Below the pieces are notes generated by a model. That model was not told where the DNA came from. It searched no databases and saw only the letters and a list, made by a program, of their open reading frames with translations. Shown here piece by piece: positions 24,190 through 33,453 of a DNA stretch of 64,000 bases. This stretch comes from Agromyces luteolus (GTDB lineage: Bacteria > Actinomycetota > Actinomycetes > Actinomycetales > Microbacteriaceae), in contig NZ_WODA01000023.1 of NCBI RefSeq assembly GCF_009729855.1, positions 186,001-250,000 on the forward strand. The letters are read 5' to 3'. The number at the start of each line of letters is the position of its first letter. Position 1 is the stretch's first letter. The position numbers and the translations under genes are program-made.

Positions 24190-25148
24190 CCACCCACGTC
24201 GTCCTCGGAAGCACCGGCGTCGTCGGACGCGAGACCGTCGCGGCCCTCCGCGCCGGCGGCCACGAGGTGCGCGCGGTGTCGCGCACGGCGTCCGGCTCGG
24301 CGTCGGCGTCGCCCGAGCCGGGCATCACGCCCGTCGCGGCAGACCTCCGCGACGCGGCATCCGCCGCCGCAGCCCTGGCTGGCGCCGACGTCGCGTACGT
24401 CACCGTGGGCCTGCCCTACACCGCGGCCGCCTGGCGGCGCGACTGGCCGGTGATCGTGCAGAACGCGGTCGACGGATGCCTCGCGGCCGGCGCCCGGCTC
24501 GTGTACTTCGACAACGTCTACGCGTACGGGCCCGTCGAGGGGCCGATGACCGAGTCGACTCCGATCAGGCCGACGAGCCGGAAGGGCGCGGTGCGCGCCG
24601 ACGTGCTGCAGCTGCTCGAGTCGGCGCGCGACGACCGCGGGCTCGACCTCACGATCGGCCGCGCCGCCGACTTCTACGGGCCCGGCGCGTCGACGAGCGT
24701 GTTCAACATGTTCGTGATCGACCGCGTCGCCGCGGGCAAGCCCCCGATGTGGATGTTCGACGCGACCCTGCCGCACTCCATCACCTACACGCCCGACATC
24801 GGCGCGGGCCTCGCCGTGCTCGGCACCGACGATCGCGCCCGCGGGCGCACGTGGCACCTGCCGACCGCGCCCGCCCTGACCGGCGACGAGTACCTGGGCC
24901 TCGCCACGGGCGGCCGCCTGCCGCACCGCACGATGTCGATGGGCACGATGCGGCTCGGCTCGCTGTTCGCGAGCGGCGCCCGGGAGTCGCTCGAGATGGC
25001 CTACCAGTACACCGCGCCGTACCTCTTCGACTCGTCGGCGTTCGAGCGGGAGTTCGGCGTCGCCCCGACGCCGTACGCGGAGGGGATCGCCGAGTCGCTG
25101 CGGTATGCGGAGGCGCTGCGGTACGCGGAGGCGCACCGGAACGGATGA
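24186..25148 (+). CDS. NAD(P)-dependent epimerase/reductase (extended SDR)
   Basis: This 320-residue extended SDR-fold protein has the N-terminal motif LGSTGVVGRETV. NVYAYGPVEGPM resembles the YGP active-site region of UDP-sugar epimerases and dihydroflavonol reductases, and the following RAADFYGPGAS is also typical. The classical YxxxK is not evident (VYAYGPV has Tyr but no Lys four later). It is translated with the MerR regulator (shared ATGA, AAAGGAC site). Substrate unknown. The C-terminus contains a short duplication (SLRYAEALRYAEAHR). Confidence 0.78.
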   Translation: MTTHVVLGSTGVVGRETVAALRAGGHEVRAVSRTASGSASASPEPGITPVAADLRDAASAAAALAGADVAYVTVGLPYTAAAWRRDWPVIVQNAVDGCLAAGARLVYFDNVYAYGPVEGPMTESTPIRPTSRKGAVRADVLQLLESARDDRGLDLTIGRAADFYGPGASTSVFNMFVIDRVAAGKPPMWMFDATLPHSITYTPDIGAGLAVLGTDDRARGRTWHLPTAPALTGDEYLGLATGGRLPHRTMSMGTMRLGSLFASGARESLEMAYQYTAPYLFDSSAFEREFGVAPTPYAEGIAESLRYAEALRYAEAHRNG

Positions 25149-25193
25149 CGCAGCCGCGCGGCATCCGCCTTGCCCTCGTCTGCCCGGGCCGGG

Positions 25194-25679
25194 TCATCCG
25201 GCGGCGCCGCCCATCGGCAGCACCGACGCGAGCGCGACGCCCGCGAACGCCGCCACGGCGAGCGGGGTGCGGATGGTCTGCCCGCGGTGCCACTTCGCGC
25301 GCAGCGCCTGCCAGTCCTCCGGCGGCGACTCCGGGTCCCACCGGGCGGCGAGCGCATTCACGGGGGCGTTGAACACGAGCGTGACGACGATGACCCCGAT
25401 CCAGAGCGCGAGCGCCGCGAGCGCGGCGACGAACGCCGCCGGGCCCGCCGGGAACCGCAGCACGACGAGCGGCACGATCGAGACGCCCGCCGCGATCACG
25501 AGCACGGGCATCACCCGGCCGAGCGCGACCTCGAACTCGTGCTTGACGAGCGTGAAGTCGCGCGCCCCGAGCCGTCGCTGCACGCGCAGCTGCCCGAGCT
25601 GCGTCGCGAGCAGGATCCCGGCGACCAGGCCGACGAGCATCAGGCTCACGAACTCGGCGATCGCGATCAGCCCCTCCAC
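25194..25679 (-). CDS. DUF1772 (anthrone-oxygenase-like) membrane protein
   Basis: This 161-residue protein has four membrane helices and the family features FNAPVNALAARWDPESPPEDW and KWHRGQTIRTPL. DUF1772 proteins resemble anthrone oxygenases of polyketide pathways but are mostly uncharacterised. It is a single gene, convergent with the epimerase gene. Confidence 0.75.
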   Translation of the reverse strand: MEGLIAIAEFVSLMLVGLVAGILLATQLGQLRVQRRLGARDFTLVKHEFEVALGRVMPVLVIAAGVSIVPLVVLRFPAGPAAFVAALAALALWIGVIVVTLVFNAPVNALAARWDPESPPEDWQALRAKWHRGQTIRTPLAVAAFAGVALASVLPMGGAAG

Positions 25680-25948
25680 CGCCGGCCCCCTCCCGCTCGG
25701 TGGCGGCCGACCCGGCCGCGCCCTGCTCCGAGGCTACGCCGAGCGCGCCGGCGCGCCGCGAAGTGCGGAGCGCTGACGCGCCGGCCGGCCGGCATTCGGT
25801 TCCGCACTCGTCCGGTACTTCGGTACCGCCTCCGCGAAGCGAACACCTCGCCTCCCCTCCCGTGCGACCGCGCCGCCAGCCGCGCCGGGCATCGATCCGC
25901 GCCCTGCCGCCGCAGTACGCTGGGATCTCGACACGATCGCGAGGAACC

Positions 25949-26371
25949 ATGTCAGCGAAGCAGCCCGCGATGTCACCGTCCGACCTGCCGGTCGCCGAGG
26001 TGCTCGACCGCGTCACCGGCCCGCGCCGCGCCGAGGCCGACGAACTGGTCGCCATGTTCGGCGAGGTCAGCGGCGAGCCGCCAGTGGTGTGGGCGGGCCG
26101 CATCCTCGGGTTCGGCGTCTACGACTACCGGTACGAGAGCGGGCGCGAGGGTCGATCGCCACGGCTCGCCTTCGCGCCGGGCCCGACGAAGCACACGATC
26201 TACATGCCGGAGCAGTTCTCCGAGCGCTGGCCCGACCTCATGTCGCGGCTGGGCCCGCACCGCGCGAGCAAGGTCTGCCTCTACCTCACGCGGCTGACGG
26301 GGGTGGATCGCAGCACCCTGCGTGAACTGCTGGAGCGCACGCTCGCCGAGACGTCCTCGCAGGAGTCATGA
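25949..26371 (+). CDS. DUF1801 domain protein
   Basis: This 140-residue protein of the DUF1801 family has an SPSDLPVAEVLDRVTGPRR opening and the central block WAGRILGFGVYDYRYESGREG. Members of the family adopt a YdhG-like fold; the frataxin-like iron chaperone Fra of Bacillus is a relative. Function here unknown. It overlaps the next gene at ATGA. Start at 25949 has GAGGAA upstream. Confidence 0.75.
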   Translation: MSAKQPAMSPSDLPVAEVLDRVTGPRRAEADELVAMFGEVSGEPPVVWAGRILGFGVYDYRYESGREGRSPRLAFAPGPTKHTIYMPEQFSERWPDLMSRLGPHRASKVCLYLTRLTGVDRSTLRELLERTLAETSSQES

Positions 26372-27474
26372 GCACGCGGCGCGCCCGGCGCGGGTGCGCC
26401 GCACCCGCCCGGCGCACGCGCATCGGGGCGGCCGTCGCCGGCGGCCTCCTCGCCGGCCTGGCGGCCCTCGCCGCATGGATCCGTTTCGGCGGCCCGCGTC
26501 TCCCGGCCGGAATCGACGCCGTGATCGACCGGGTCGCGGCGGGCGACCTGGCGGGCGTGGTCACCGGCACGACCGGGGAGACGGATGCCGGCGGCATCCG
26601 CATCTGGTACGAATCGATCCCGCCGGTCGGGCGGGAACGCGGCACGGTCCTGGTGCTCATCTCGCTCGGCGGGGACGCGATCCTCTGGCCGCCCGCGTTC
26701 CTCCGCGTCCTGACCGGTGCGGGGTACCGCGTCATCCGCTTCGACCAGCGCGGCACGGGCGCGTCCGACTGGATGCCCGAGTGGGATCGCGCGCACCCGT
26801 ACACGCTCGTGGACCTGGCGCGTGACGCGATCGCCGTCCTCGACGCGACCGGTACCGAGCACGCGCACCTCATCGGGCTGTCGTTCGGCGGGATGGTCGC
26901 CCAGGAGGTGGCGATCGCGGAACCGGGCCGGGTCGCGTCGCTCACGCTCATGTCGACGTCGCCCGATCCGACCGACCCGACCCTGCCGGAGCCGCGCGTC
27001 GGGCGATTGGCGCTGCAGGCCATCCGCGGCCTGCCGATCCTGAAGTACCGGCTGCTCGGCGACCCGTACGCCGACGTCAAGGAGCGCATCGCGAAGATCA
27101 TCAGCGTGAGCGGGCCGGAGGGGGTCGACGTCGAGGAGAACGCCGCGCTGGTGCTGTACGACCGGCGCGAGCGGAACGGGTTGAACCTCCGGGCGCTCCG
27201 CCAGCACCAGGCCGCCGTCGCCGCGACGCGGCCCCGGGCGCCCGCCCTCGCGACGCTCGCGGTGCCGACGCTGGTGGTGCACGGCACCGACGACGACCTC
27301 ATGCCGTTCGAGCACGGACGGCGCCTCGCCGCGACGATCCCGGATGCCGCGCGCCTCTGGCTCGACGGCGTGGGCCACGTCTTCCCGTACCCGCCGTCGG
27401 CCGGGGTCGAGGGCGCGATCCTGGCGCACCTCGATGCGGCGGGCGGCCGCGCGCAACGCTCGTCGCCGATCTGA
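26368..27474 (+). CDS. Membrane-anchored alpha/beta hydrolase
   Basis: This 368-residue alpha/beta hydrolase has a basic N-terminus, a membrane helix at about residues 19-40, and a hydrolase domain with the oxyanion-region FDQRGTGASDW and the nucleophile elbow GLSFGGM. The later Asp is in HGTDDDLMP and the His in GVGHVF. It may be an esterase at the membrane face. It is co-transcribed with the DUF1801 gene by a four-base overlap. Confidence 0.82.
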   Translation: MSTRRARRGCAAPARRTRIGAAVAGGLLAGLAALAAWIRFGGPRLPAGIDAVIDRVAAGDLAGVVTGTTGETDAGGIRIWYESIPPVGRERGTVLVLISLGGDAILWPPAFLRVLTGAGYRVIRFDQRGTGASDWMPEWDRAHPYTLVDLARDAIAVLDATGTEHAHLIGLSFGGMVAQEVAIAEPGRVASLTLMSTSPDPTDPTLPEPRVGRLALQAIRGLPILKYRLLGDPYADVKERIAKIISVSGPEGVDVEENAALVLYDRRERNGLNLRALRQHQAAVAATRPRAPALATLAVPTLVVHGTDDDLMPFEHGRRLAATIPDAARLWLDGVGHVFPYPPSAGVEGAILAHLDAAGGRAQRSSPI

Positions 27475-27499
27475 CGTCGGCCGACGGCAACTACGTCGG

Positions 27500-27900
27500 C
27501 TACGAGGCGGGTGCCAGACCGGCCGCCGACTCGGACTCGAGGATCGCGACCAGCTCCGGATCACTGCGCCGCACTTCACGTTCGATCGCGACCCGGAGGA
27601 TCGGCTCAGCAACGCGTGTGAGCCCGTGCGTGGTCATGCGCATGACGCAAGTGAGGAGCGTGCCGGTGGAGTGCGGCTCGACGCGGTACACGACGTCGCC
27701 GGAGATGGACCCGTCGATCTCGAAGGCGACGAGACGACCCGGCTCGAACCGGACGAACCGGTTACGCGCGCCTCGAAACGCCGTCCCGCGACGCGCCGGA
27801 CGAACTCGTGCTCGGTTCCGACTCCGACCGGCCCGGGGGTGAGCCGGCGGACCTCGATGAGCCCCGACTGCCACTTCGGGGCGTTCGTCTGATCGGCGAG
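27500..27900 (-). pseudogene. SRPBCC family gene, 5'-truncated and frameshifted
   Basis: The reading frame ending at 27500 encodes the C-terminal half of an SRPBCC (polyketide cyclase-like) protein (RNRFVRFEPGRLVAFEI, then DVVYRVEP). The N-terminal half is in a different frame just upstream (DQTNAPKWQSGLIEVRRL, then VGTEHEFVRRVAGRRFEAR). The two join near 27762, where the sequence is an alternating GCGCGCG run, so a small indel broke the gene. The frame also lacks a start: the stop codon of the upstream gene at 27901-27903 comes directly before the DQTNAPKW part, so about the first 25 codons are missing. The gene is most likely dead. Confidence 0.75.
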
Positions 27901-28827
27901 TCAGACGGGTCGATCGGGGCAGTCCAGCAGCTTGGAGCCCGTGACCGGGTCCACCGAGATCACCCCGATGCAGCCCTCCGGAAGCGGCACCTCGCCCGGC
28001 GGGCGCCACGGCTGCGATGGGGGCTGCGACACGGCCCCCTCCGCGGCCCTCCTCGCCGCCTCCTCGGCAGCCGCCTTCTCGGCATCCACCGCGTCCGCGT
28101 GCGACTTCTCCGCCGCGGATGCCGCGAGCAACCAGCGCGGAACCGCCGCGAGGCCGGCGTCATCGCCTGCCTCGGCGAGGACGGCCTCGCGCGCCGACCG
28201 GAGCTCCGCGACGGATTCGGCGGAGGCCTTCTTCGAGGCCGCGACGACGCGGTCCGTCAGTGCATCGATGTCGGCGACCACGGCCGCGGTGGCGCGCCTC
28301 GCCGACTCGCACGCCGCGTGCCGCTCGATCGCGGCGAGGCGCATGCGCGCCGATTCCGTTCCGATCGCCGCACGGAGGTCGCCGAGCAGGTGGATCTCGT
28401 CGACCAGCTGGTTGCGCGTGGGGCCGGAGGCGTCGGAGTACTCGACTAGCTCGATGACGACGGCGGCCGGCTCGGCGAGACTCGCGTCCACGTCCGCTCG
28501 GGTGATGGCCGCGGTGCCCATCGTGATCGTCGGGTCCGTGAAGCGGCGGGGTTCGGCGACCGCGGGTTGCAGCAGGCTTGCGCCGTCGCGAGCGCAGCGG
28601 TCGGCGTCCTCGGCCATCGCGCGGTCGGCGTCGACGCGCACGTTCGCCATATCGATCTCGCTGAGAAGTCGATCGCGCTCAACGGTGAGTTCGGCACGGG
28701 CCTCGGCATCCAGGCCGAGCGCTCGGATGCCGGTCGCGCCTGCTGCGGACACCACCGAGACGACAAGCAGCACAGCGATCGCGAGCGGGCGGCGCCACAG
28801 CCAGGATCGGGCAGCGTCAATGGACAT
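27901..28827 (-). CDS. Membrane-anchored coiled-coil protein of unknown function
   Basis: This 308-residue protein has one N-terminal membrane helix (about residues 10-35), then a long Ala/Glu/Arg-rich helical region likely to form coiled coils, and a Pro-rich C-terminal tail ending in a small conserved-looking block (PEGCIGVISVDPVTGSKLLDCPD) with two Cys that could form a disulfide. It is probably exported and anchored. ATG 28827 was chosen because GGAG precedes it; ATG 28839 is an alternative. It runs directly into a truncated SRPBCC remnant, which suggests a recombination junction at its 3' end. No recognised family. Confidence 0.65.
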   Translation of the reverse strand: MSIDAARSWLWRRPLAIAVLLVVSVVSAAGATGIRALGLDAEARAELTVERDRLLSEIDMANVRVDADRAMAEDADRCARDGASLLQPAVAEPRRFTDPTITMGTAAITRADVDASLAEPAAVVIELVEYSDASGPTRNQLVDEIHLLGDLRAAIGTESARMRLAAIERHAACESARRATAAVVADIDALTDRVVAASKKASAESVAELRSAREAVLAEAGDDAGLAAVPRWLLAASAAEKSHADAVDAEKAAAEEAARRAAEGAVSQPPSQPWRPPGEVPLPEGCIGVISVDPVTGSKLLDCPDRPV

Positions 28828-28974
28828 GCAGGGCTCCATCTGCGGCCATCGGGGTCGCCGCTCCCCAAACGTAGCGGAGCGGATCGACCCGGAGGATCAC
28901 GGATTCAACTCGATCCACCGGGCTCACCCGCGCCTGTGCGCCGGCCGTAGAGCGGCCACCGCGAATGCCACGGG

Positions 28975-29550
28975 TCAGCCGCGCGGCCCCGCGGCGACGA
29001 CCGCGCCGAGCGCCTCGACGGCCTCGGAGAGCTGCTCGGCCGTGATCGCGCGGCCGAGGTACTGCAGCACGAGCCCGTCGAGCGCGGCGAACATCGCGCG
29101 GTCGAAGCCCGCGCTGCTGGCCAGCCCGAGGTCGGATCGGCCGTGCGCGAGTTCCTCGACGTACCGCTCGTAGAGCGTGCGCACCGCCGGCTGCAGGTCG
29201 GGACGACGGCTCGCTTCGAGGACCATCTCGAATTGGAAGACCTGCAAGGCCGGCTCGGAGAGCACGTTCTCGATCAGGGCGGCCCGGAACGACTCGGGAT
29301 CGCCGGCGTACTCGCCGAGGTTCGCCAGGCCGATCGACCGCTCCATCGACCATTCGAGGGTCGCGGCGAGGAGCCTGTCGCGCGTGCCGAAGTGGTGCGC
29401 GATCAGGGTGTTGTTGACGCCGGCCTCGTCGGCGACCGCTCGGAACGTCATGCCCCGGAGGCCCTTGGCCGCCACCACCCGGACGGTCGCGGCGAGCAGC
29501 GCCTCCTTGCCGTCGCCGTGATTCAGGGGCCGCCGCCGGGGGTCCGTCAT
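28975..29550 (-). CDS. TetR family regulator of the amine oxidase operon
   Basis: This 191-residue protein has a TetR helix-turn-helix (about residues 15-60, AVADEAGVNNTLIAHHFGTRDRLL) and a helical ligand domain. It is divergent from the monoamine oxidase operon; two copies of a CTNAGCA-NN-TGCTTAG palindrome lie between them, so it is the likely repressor. A TACACT hexamer ends 6 bases before the ATG (with GGAG in between), so the transcript may be leaderless. Confidence 0.85.
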   Translation of the reverse strand: MTDPRRRPLNHGDGKEALLAATVRVVAAKGLRGMTFRAVADEAGVNNTLIAHHFGTRDRLLAATLEWSMERSIGLANLGEYAGDPESFRAALIENVLSEPALQVFQFEMVLEASRRPDLQPAVRTLYERYVEELAHGRSDLGLASSAGFDRAMFAALDGLVLQYLGRAITAEQLSEAVEALGAVVAAGPRG

Positions 29551-29594
29551 GCGCTCCAGTGTAGGCAGCTGCGCAGCGGCCGTCCGCGAAGCGG

Positions 29595-29653
29595 TTGACG
29601 CAGAACTGAGCATGTGCTTAGCTTACCGGCACCAATACTCAGCAGTTGCTTAG
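29595..29653. promoter_or_regulatory. Promoter with two TetR operator copies
   Basis: Two similar palindromes, at 29606-29621 and 29638-29653, share the right arm TGCTTAG and the left arm CTNAGCA. They are spaced 32 bp (three turns). A -35 TTGACG (29595-29600) and -10 TAGCTT (29619-29624, spacing 18 bp) read toward the oxidase gene, and the first palindrome covers this -10. Confidence 0.6.
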
Positions 29654-29700
29654 TTCAGCTCGGATGGCTCGGGCGGCTGCTCCCCGTGAAGGAAACGACG

Positions 29701-31062
29701 ATGTCTCTGAACACGCAGGCACGACCGACCTCTCGCCCGGCGGAGGTCGACGTCCTCATCCTCGGCGCCGGCTTCGCCGGCCTCACCGCTGCCCGCGAAC
29801 TCACGCAGCGCGGGCTCTCCGTGCGGATCCTCGAAGCACGCGACCGCATCGGCGGCCGCACGTGGTACGCGGACGGCCTCGGCCGCAGGCTCGAACTCGG
29901 CGGCACCTGGGTGCACTGGACCCAGCCGTACGTCTGGGCCGAACTCGCCCGCTACGGCATCGGCACGGTGCCGAGCCCGGCCCCCGCGGTCGCGCACTGG
30001 TGGGAGGACGGCGGGCCGAGGTCGGGCGACCCGCTCGAGCTGCTCGCCCGCCTGGACGAGCCGAACCGGCGCCTCACCGCCGAGGCCCGAACCGTCTTCC
30101 CGGAGCCGTTCCATCCGTTGACGCAGGCGGCGCTCGTCGAGGCGACCGACCACGAGACGGTCGCCGATCGCATCGCCGCCCTCGACCTGCCGCCCGGCGA
30201 CCGCGCGCTGCTCGAGACGTTCTGGACCCTCAACGTCAACGGCTCGATCGACGCGGCCGCGTACACACAGGCCCTGCGGTGGGTCGCGCTGACCAACGGC
30301 GACTGGGCCATCAACTTCGAGGCGTGCGCCTCGTACAAGGTCGACGGCGGCACCGCGCGGCTGGCGCGGGCGATCGCGGATGACACGGACGCCGAGCTGT
30401 GGTTCGGCGCCGCCGTCGAGTTCCTCGTACACGACGACGATGCGGTCCGGGTCACGACCGCGGACGGCACGACCCACGTCGCACGCCACGCGATCTCGAC
30501 GCTTCCGCTGGCGGCGCTCACGCGGGTCCGGATGACGCCGGAACTCCCTCAGGCCATGCGCGACGCCGTGCACGAGGGGCAGGCGGGCCTCGGCGCCAAG
30601 GTCTGGTTCCGCCTCGAGGGCGTCACCGAGCCGTTCGTCGCGTTCGGCGAGAAGGACTGGCCGCTGAACTTCTTCCAGGGCGAGTACCCCGATGGCGACG
30701 GCATCATCGTGATCGGGTTCGGCCCGGATGCCTCGGCGATCGACCCGACCGACGCCGCGGCGATCGAACGCGTCATCGGCCGGCTCATCCCCGGCGCTCG
30801 CGTGACCGCGGTGCGTGCACACGACTGGGTGAGCGACCCCTTCGCCGGGGAGACCTGGCCGATGCACCGGCCCGGGTACCTCACTCACGCGCTGCCCGGC
30901 TTCCACGCCGGCGCGGGCCGCCTGCGCTTCGCCGGCTCCGACTACGCCCACGGCTGGGGCGGCTTCATCGACGGCGCCATCGAGAGCGGCCTCGTCGAGG
31001 CACGCCGCATCCTCACCGAGCACGCCGACGCCGGCGTGCGCCTCCTGGCCGTCAGCGCCTGA
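29701..31062 (+). CDS. Flavin monoamine oxidase
   Basis: This 453-residue FAD-dependent amine oxidase has the dinucleotide motif LILGAGFAGLTAARE near residue 20, then EARDRIGGRTW and LELGGTWVHW, all typical of the MAO/putrescine oxidase family. The C-terminal FAD block reads GRLRFAGSDYAHGWGGFIDGA. It oxidises a primary amine to the aldehyde, ammonia and hydrogen peroxide. Start ATG at 29701 follows GAAGGAAA. It heads an operon with a permease, a MoaF-like protein and an aldehyde dehydrogenase, which fits uptake and oxidation of a biogenic amine such as tyramine, phenethylamine or putrescine. Confidence 0.92.
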   Translation: MSLNTQARPTSRPAEVDVLILGAGFAGLTAARELTQRGLSVRILEARDRIGGRTWYADGLGRRLELGGTWVHWTQPYVWAELARYGIGTVPSPAPAVAHWWEDGGPRSGDPLELLARLDEPNRRLTAEARTVFPEPFHPLTQAALVEATDHETVADRIAALDLPPGDRALLETFWTLNVNGSIDAAAYTQALRWVALTNGDWAINFEACASYKVDGGTARLARAIADDTDAELWFGAAVEFLVHDDDAVRVTTADGTTHVARHAISTLPLAALTRVRMTPELPQAMRDAVHEGQAGLGAKVWFRLEGVTEPFVAFGEKDWPLNFFQGEYPDGDGIIVIGFGPDASAIDPTDAAAIERVIGRLIPGARVTAVRAHDWVSDPFAGETWPMHRPGYLTHALPGFHAGAGRLRFAGSDYAHGWGGFIDGAIESGLVEARRILTEHADAGVRLLAVSA

Positions 31063-31123
31063 CGCGCCGGTCCCCTATCACCCCGCTCCCCTGAGCACCG
31101 CTCGAAGTCCAAAGGAGGACCTC

Positions 31124-32572
31124 ATGAGCACCACCACCGATTCCAAGCCGGCTGCGGCCCCGACCGTGCACGGCACCGCCCTCAAGCCGAACAGCCTCGG
31201 CTTCATCGGCATCGCCTTCTTCGTCATCGCGGCCGCCGCGCCCATGGCCGCCTTCGTCGGCGCCGGGCCCGTCCTGTTCTCGATCATGGGTCCGGGCGTG
31301 CCGCTCGTGTACATCATGGTCGCGCTCGTCATCGCGCTCTTCGCGGTCGGCTACCTCAAGATGAGCCGGCACATCGTGCACGCGGGCGGCTTCGTCGCCT
31401 ACATCGCGCGCGGGCTCGGGCGGCACGCCGCCACGGGCGCGGCGGGCATCGTCATCGTCACGTACATCGCGCTGCAGGTCGGCTTCTGGGCCCAGTTCGG
31501 GGTGTTCGCGCAGCAGTTGGCGGCCGGATGGCTCGGCATCGACCTCCCCGTCTGGGTCTGGGCGCTCGGCTTCATCGTGCTCACCACGGCGCTCGCGATG
31601 CGCGGCGTCGACCTCAACCTGCGGGTGCTCGGCATCCTGCTCGTCGCCGAGATCGCCGTGGTGGCGATCCTCGTCGTCGGCATCGTGATCGGTGCGGCCG
31701 GCAACCCGCCGTCGCTGGAGAGCTTCAGCCCCTCGCAGCTCGCCAACCCGGGGTTCGGCGTCGCGGTCCTCTTCGTGTTCGCGTGCTTCACGACCTTCGA
31801 GGCCACGACCGTCTTCAGCGAGGAGGCGCGCAACCCCCGCCGCACCATCCCGCTCGCGCTGTACGCCGTGGTGCTGTTCGTCGCCGTGTTCTACACCGTC
31901 GCCACGTGGTCCGTCAGCTTCGCGGTCGGCGCCGACCAGGTGCAGCAGGCGGCGACCGACGACCTCGCGGGCATCATCTTCGGCCTCGCCGCGACGTACG
32001 TCGGCCCGTGGCTGGATGTCACGATGCAGGTGCTCGTCGTGTCGAGCTTCATCGCGATGCTCATCGGCATGCAGAACATGTTCGCCCGGTACGGCTTCGC
32101 GCTCGCCCGCTCCGGAGTGCTTCCCGCCCCGCTGGCACGCGTGAGTCGGCGATCGCACGCCCCGTCCGCCGCGGCGCTCGCGAACGGTGTCATCGTCGCG
32201 GTCATCGTGCTCGGGTTCCTGCTCGCGGGCGCCGACGCCATCGAGGTCGTCTACGCCTGGTTCGTCGCCCTCGGCACGGTCGGCTTCATCGTGATGATGG
32301 CGCTCGCCTCGCTCGCGATCGTCGTGTTCTTCCTGCGCGAGAAGGTCGAACGCGGGTTCTGGACGACGAAGGTCGCGCCAGCGGCATCCTTCGCCCTCGT
32401 CGTCGCGGTGCTCGTCATCGCGCTGCAGAACTACGACGCGATGCTCTTCAGCGAAGGCGCCACCGCCAAGCTCCTGCTCTGGTTCATCCCGATCGCGTTC
32501 GCCCTGGGCGCCGCGCTACCGATGGTCAAGAAGGACATCGACTACGAGTCGGTCGTCGAGGCCGCCCCCTGA
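31124..32572 (+). CDS. APC family amine/amino acid permease
   Basis: This 482-residue integral membrane protein has about 12 helices and features of the amino acid-polyamine-organocation superfamily (first-helix region GFIGIAFFVIAAAAPMAAFVG; FVFACFTTFEATTVFSEEARNP after helix 6). In this operon it likely imports the amine oxidised by the upstream oxidase. AAAGGAGG precedes the ATG. Confidence 0.9.
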   Translation: MSTTTDSKPAAAPTVHGTALKPNSLGFIGIAFFVIAAAAPMAAFVGAGPVLFSIMGPGVPLVYIMVALVIALFAVGYLKMSRHIVHAGGFVAYIARGLGRHAATGAAGIVIVTYIALQVGFWAQFGVFAQQLAAGWLGIDLPVWVWALGFIVLTTALAMRGVDLNLRVLGILLVAEIAVVAILVVGIVIGAAGNPPSLESFSPSQLANPGFGVAVLFVFACFTTFEATTVFSEEARNPRRTIPLALYAVVLFVAVFYTVATWSVSFAVGADQVQQAATDDLAGIIFGLAATYVGPWLDVTMQVLVVSSFIAMLIGMQNMFARYGFALARSGVLPAPLARVSRRSHAPSAAALANGVIVAVIVLGFLLAGADAIEVVYAWFVALGTVGFIVMMALASLAIVVFFLREKVERGFWTTKVAPAASFALVVAVLVIALQNYDAMLFSEGATAKLLLWFIPIAFALGAALPMVKKDIDYESVVEAAP

Positions 32573-32608
32573 CTCCCCTTCCCGCATCCGACACGCAAAG
32601 GACCCATC

Positions 32609-33424
32609 ATGAGCACTTCCACTTCCACGACCACCCCGATCGAGCAGGACTACGTGCCGGTCGAGGAGTGGCCCGACGTCACCGCGATGCTCGAGGGCTT
32701 CGGCGAGCCGAGCCTCGGCGCGACCGACGCGCTCGAAGGCTCGACCTTCGATATCCGCTTCGACAACGGCTGGACCATCGCCCACCGCTTCGATGGCGGC
32801 ACCGTCACCTGGACGATCACCGAGGGCGACGGCACCGGGATGACCGGCACCCACCCGTACCGAGCCGTGGAGGCGCGACCCGGCCTCTACTTCATCGAGT
32901 TCATCAAGGGCGAGGGCGCGCACGCGAGCGACGTCTCGATCGTGCTCGACCGGAACGACGGCCGCGTGACGGTCGCCGACTCGAGCTTCGTGGATCGGCA
33001 GGGCGAAGTCCGCATGCAGACCGCCGTGCTCACCGGGCGCGTCGCCGGCACGGGCGAGATCGAGCCGCTGCACCGCTCGAGCGCACTCGTGGGCAAGCGC
33101 ATCTACTACCGCTACAGCCCGAGCGAGCACTACGAGCACATCTACCTCAACAACGGCACGTTCGTCTGGCACTGCATCCGCGGTGCCGAGCAGGGTCTGG
33201 CGGATGTCGACCCGGCGACGGTCTACGAACTCGGCGACGGCATCGTGATGCTGCACTGGAGCGAGTCGGTCATGCCGGTCGAATCGTTCCTCGTGATCGA
33301 CCTCGTGGCCCAGCGTTCGATCGGCCGCATGTTCTGCTGGGACGGCCCGACCCTCGCCCCGGTGCACCTGCCGTTCGACAGCCGTTTCACGGTCCTCAAC
33401 GAGACCGCCTACCCGACCGACTGA
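32609..33424 (+). CDS. moaF: MoaF-like protein of the monoamine regulon
   Basis: This 271-residue protein resembles MoaF, with two related beta-rich (lipocalin-like) halves: an N-terminal half with FDNGWTIAHRFDGGTVTWTI and a C-terminal half with YYRYSPSEHYEHIYLNNGTFVWHC. In Klebsiella, moaF lies with moaE in the monoamine regulon; despite the name it is not a molybdenum cofactor gene. Its presence between permease and aldehyde dehydrogenase supports an aromatic or aliphatic monoamine as substrate. Molecular role unknown. AAAGGACC precedes the start. Confidence 0.82.
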   Translation: MSTSTSTTTPIEQDYVPVEEWPDVTAMLEGFGEPSLGATDALEGSTFDIRFDNGWTIAHRFDGGTVTWTITEGDGTGMTGTHPYRAVEARPGLYFIEFIKGEGAHASDVSIVLDRNDGRVTVADSSFVDRQGEVRMQTAVLTGRVAGTGEIEPLHRSSALVGKRIYYRYSPSEHYEHIYLNNGTFVWHCIRGAEQGLADVDPATVYELGDGIVMLHWSESVMPVESFLVIDLVAQRSIGRMFCWDGPTLAPVHLPFDSRFTVLNETAYPTD

Positions 33425-33453
33425 CCGACGCGACGACGCTTCTGGAGGAACCC

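Noticed and set aside
27475..27486. CGTCGGCCGACG palindrome as a terminator
   Set aside because: A perfect palindrome without any loop bases does not make a stable hairpin of normal form, and it is short.
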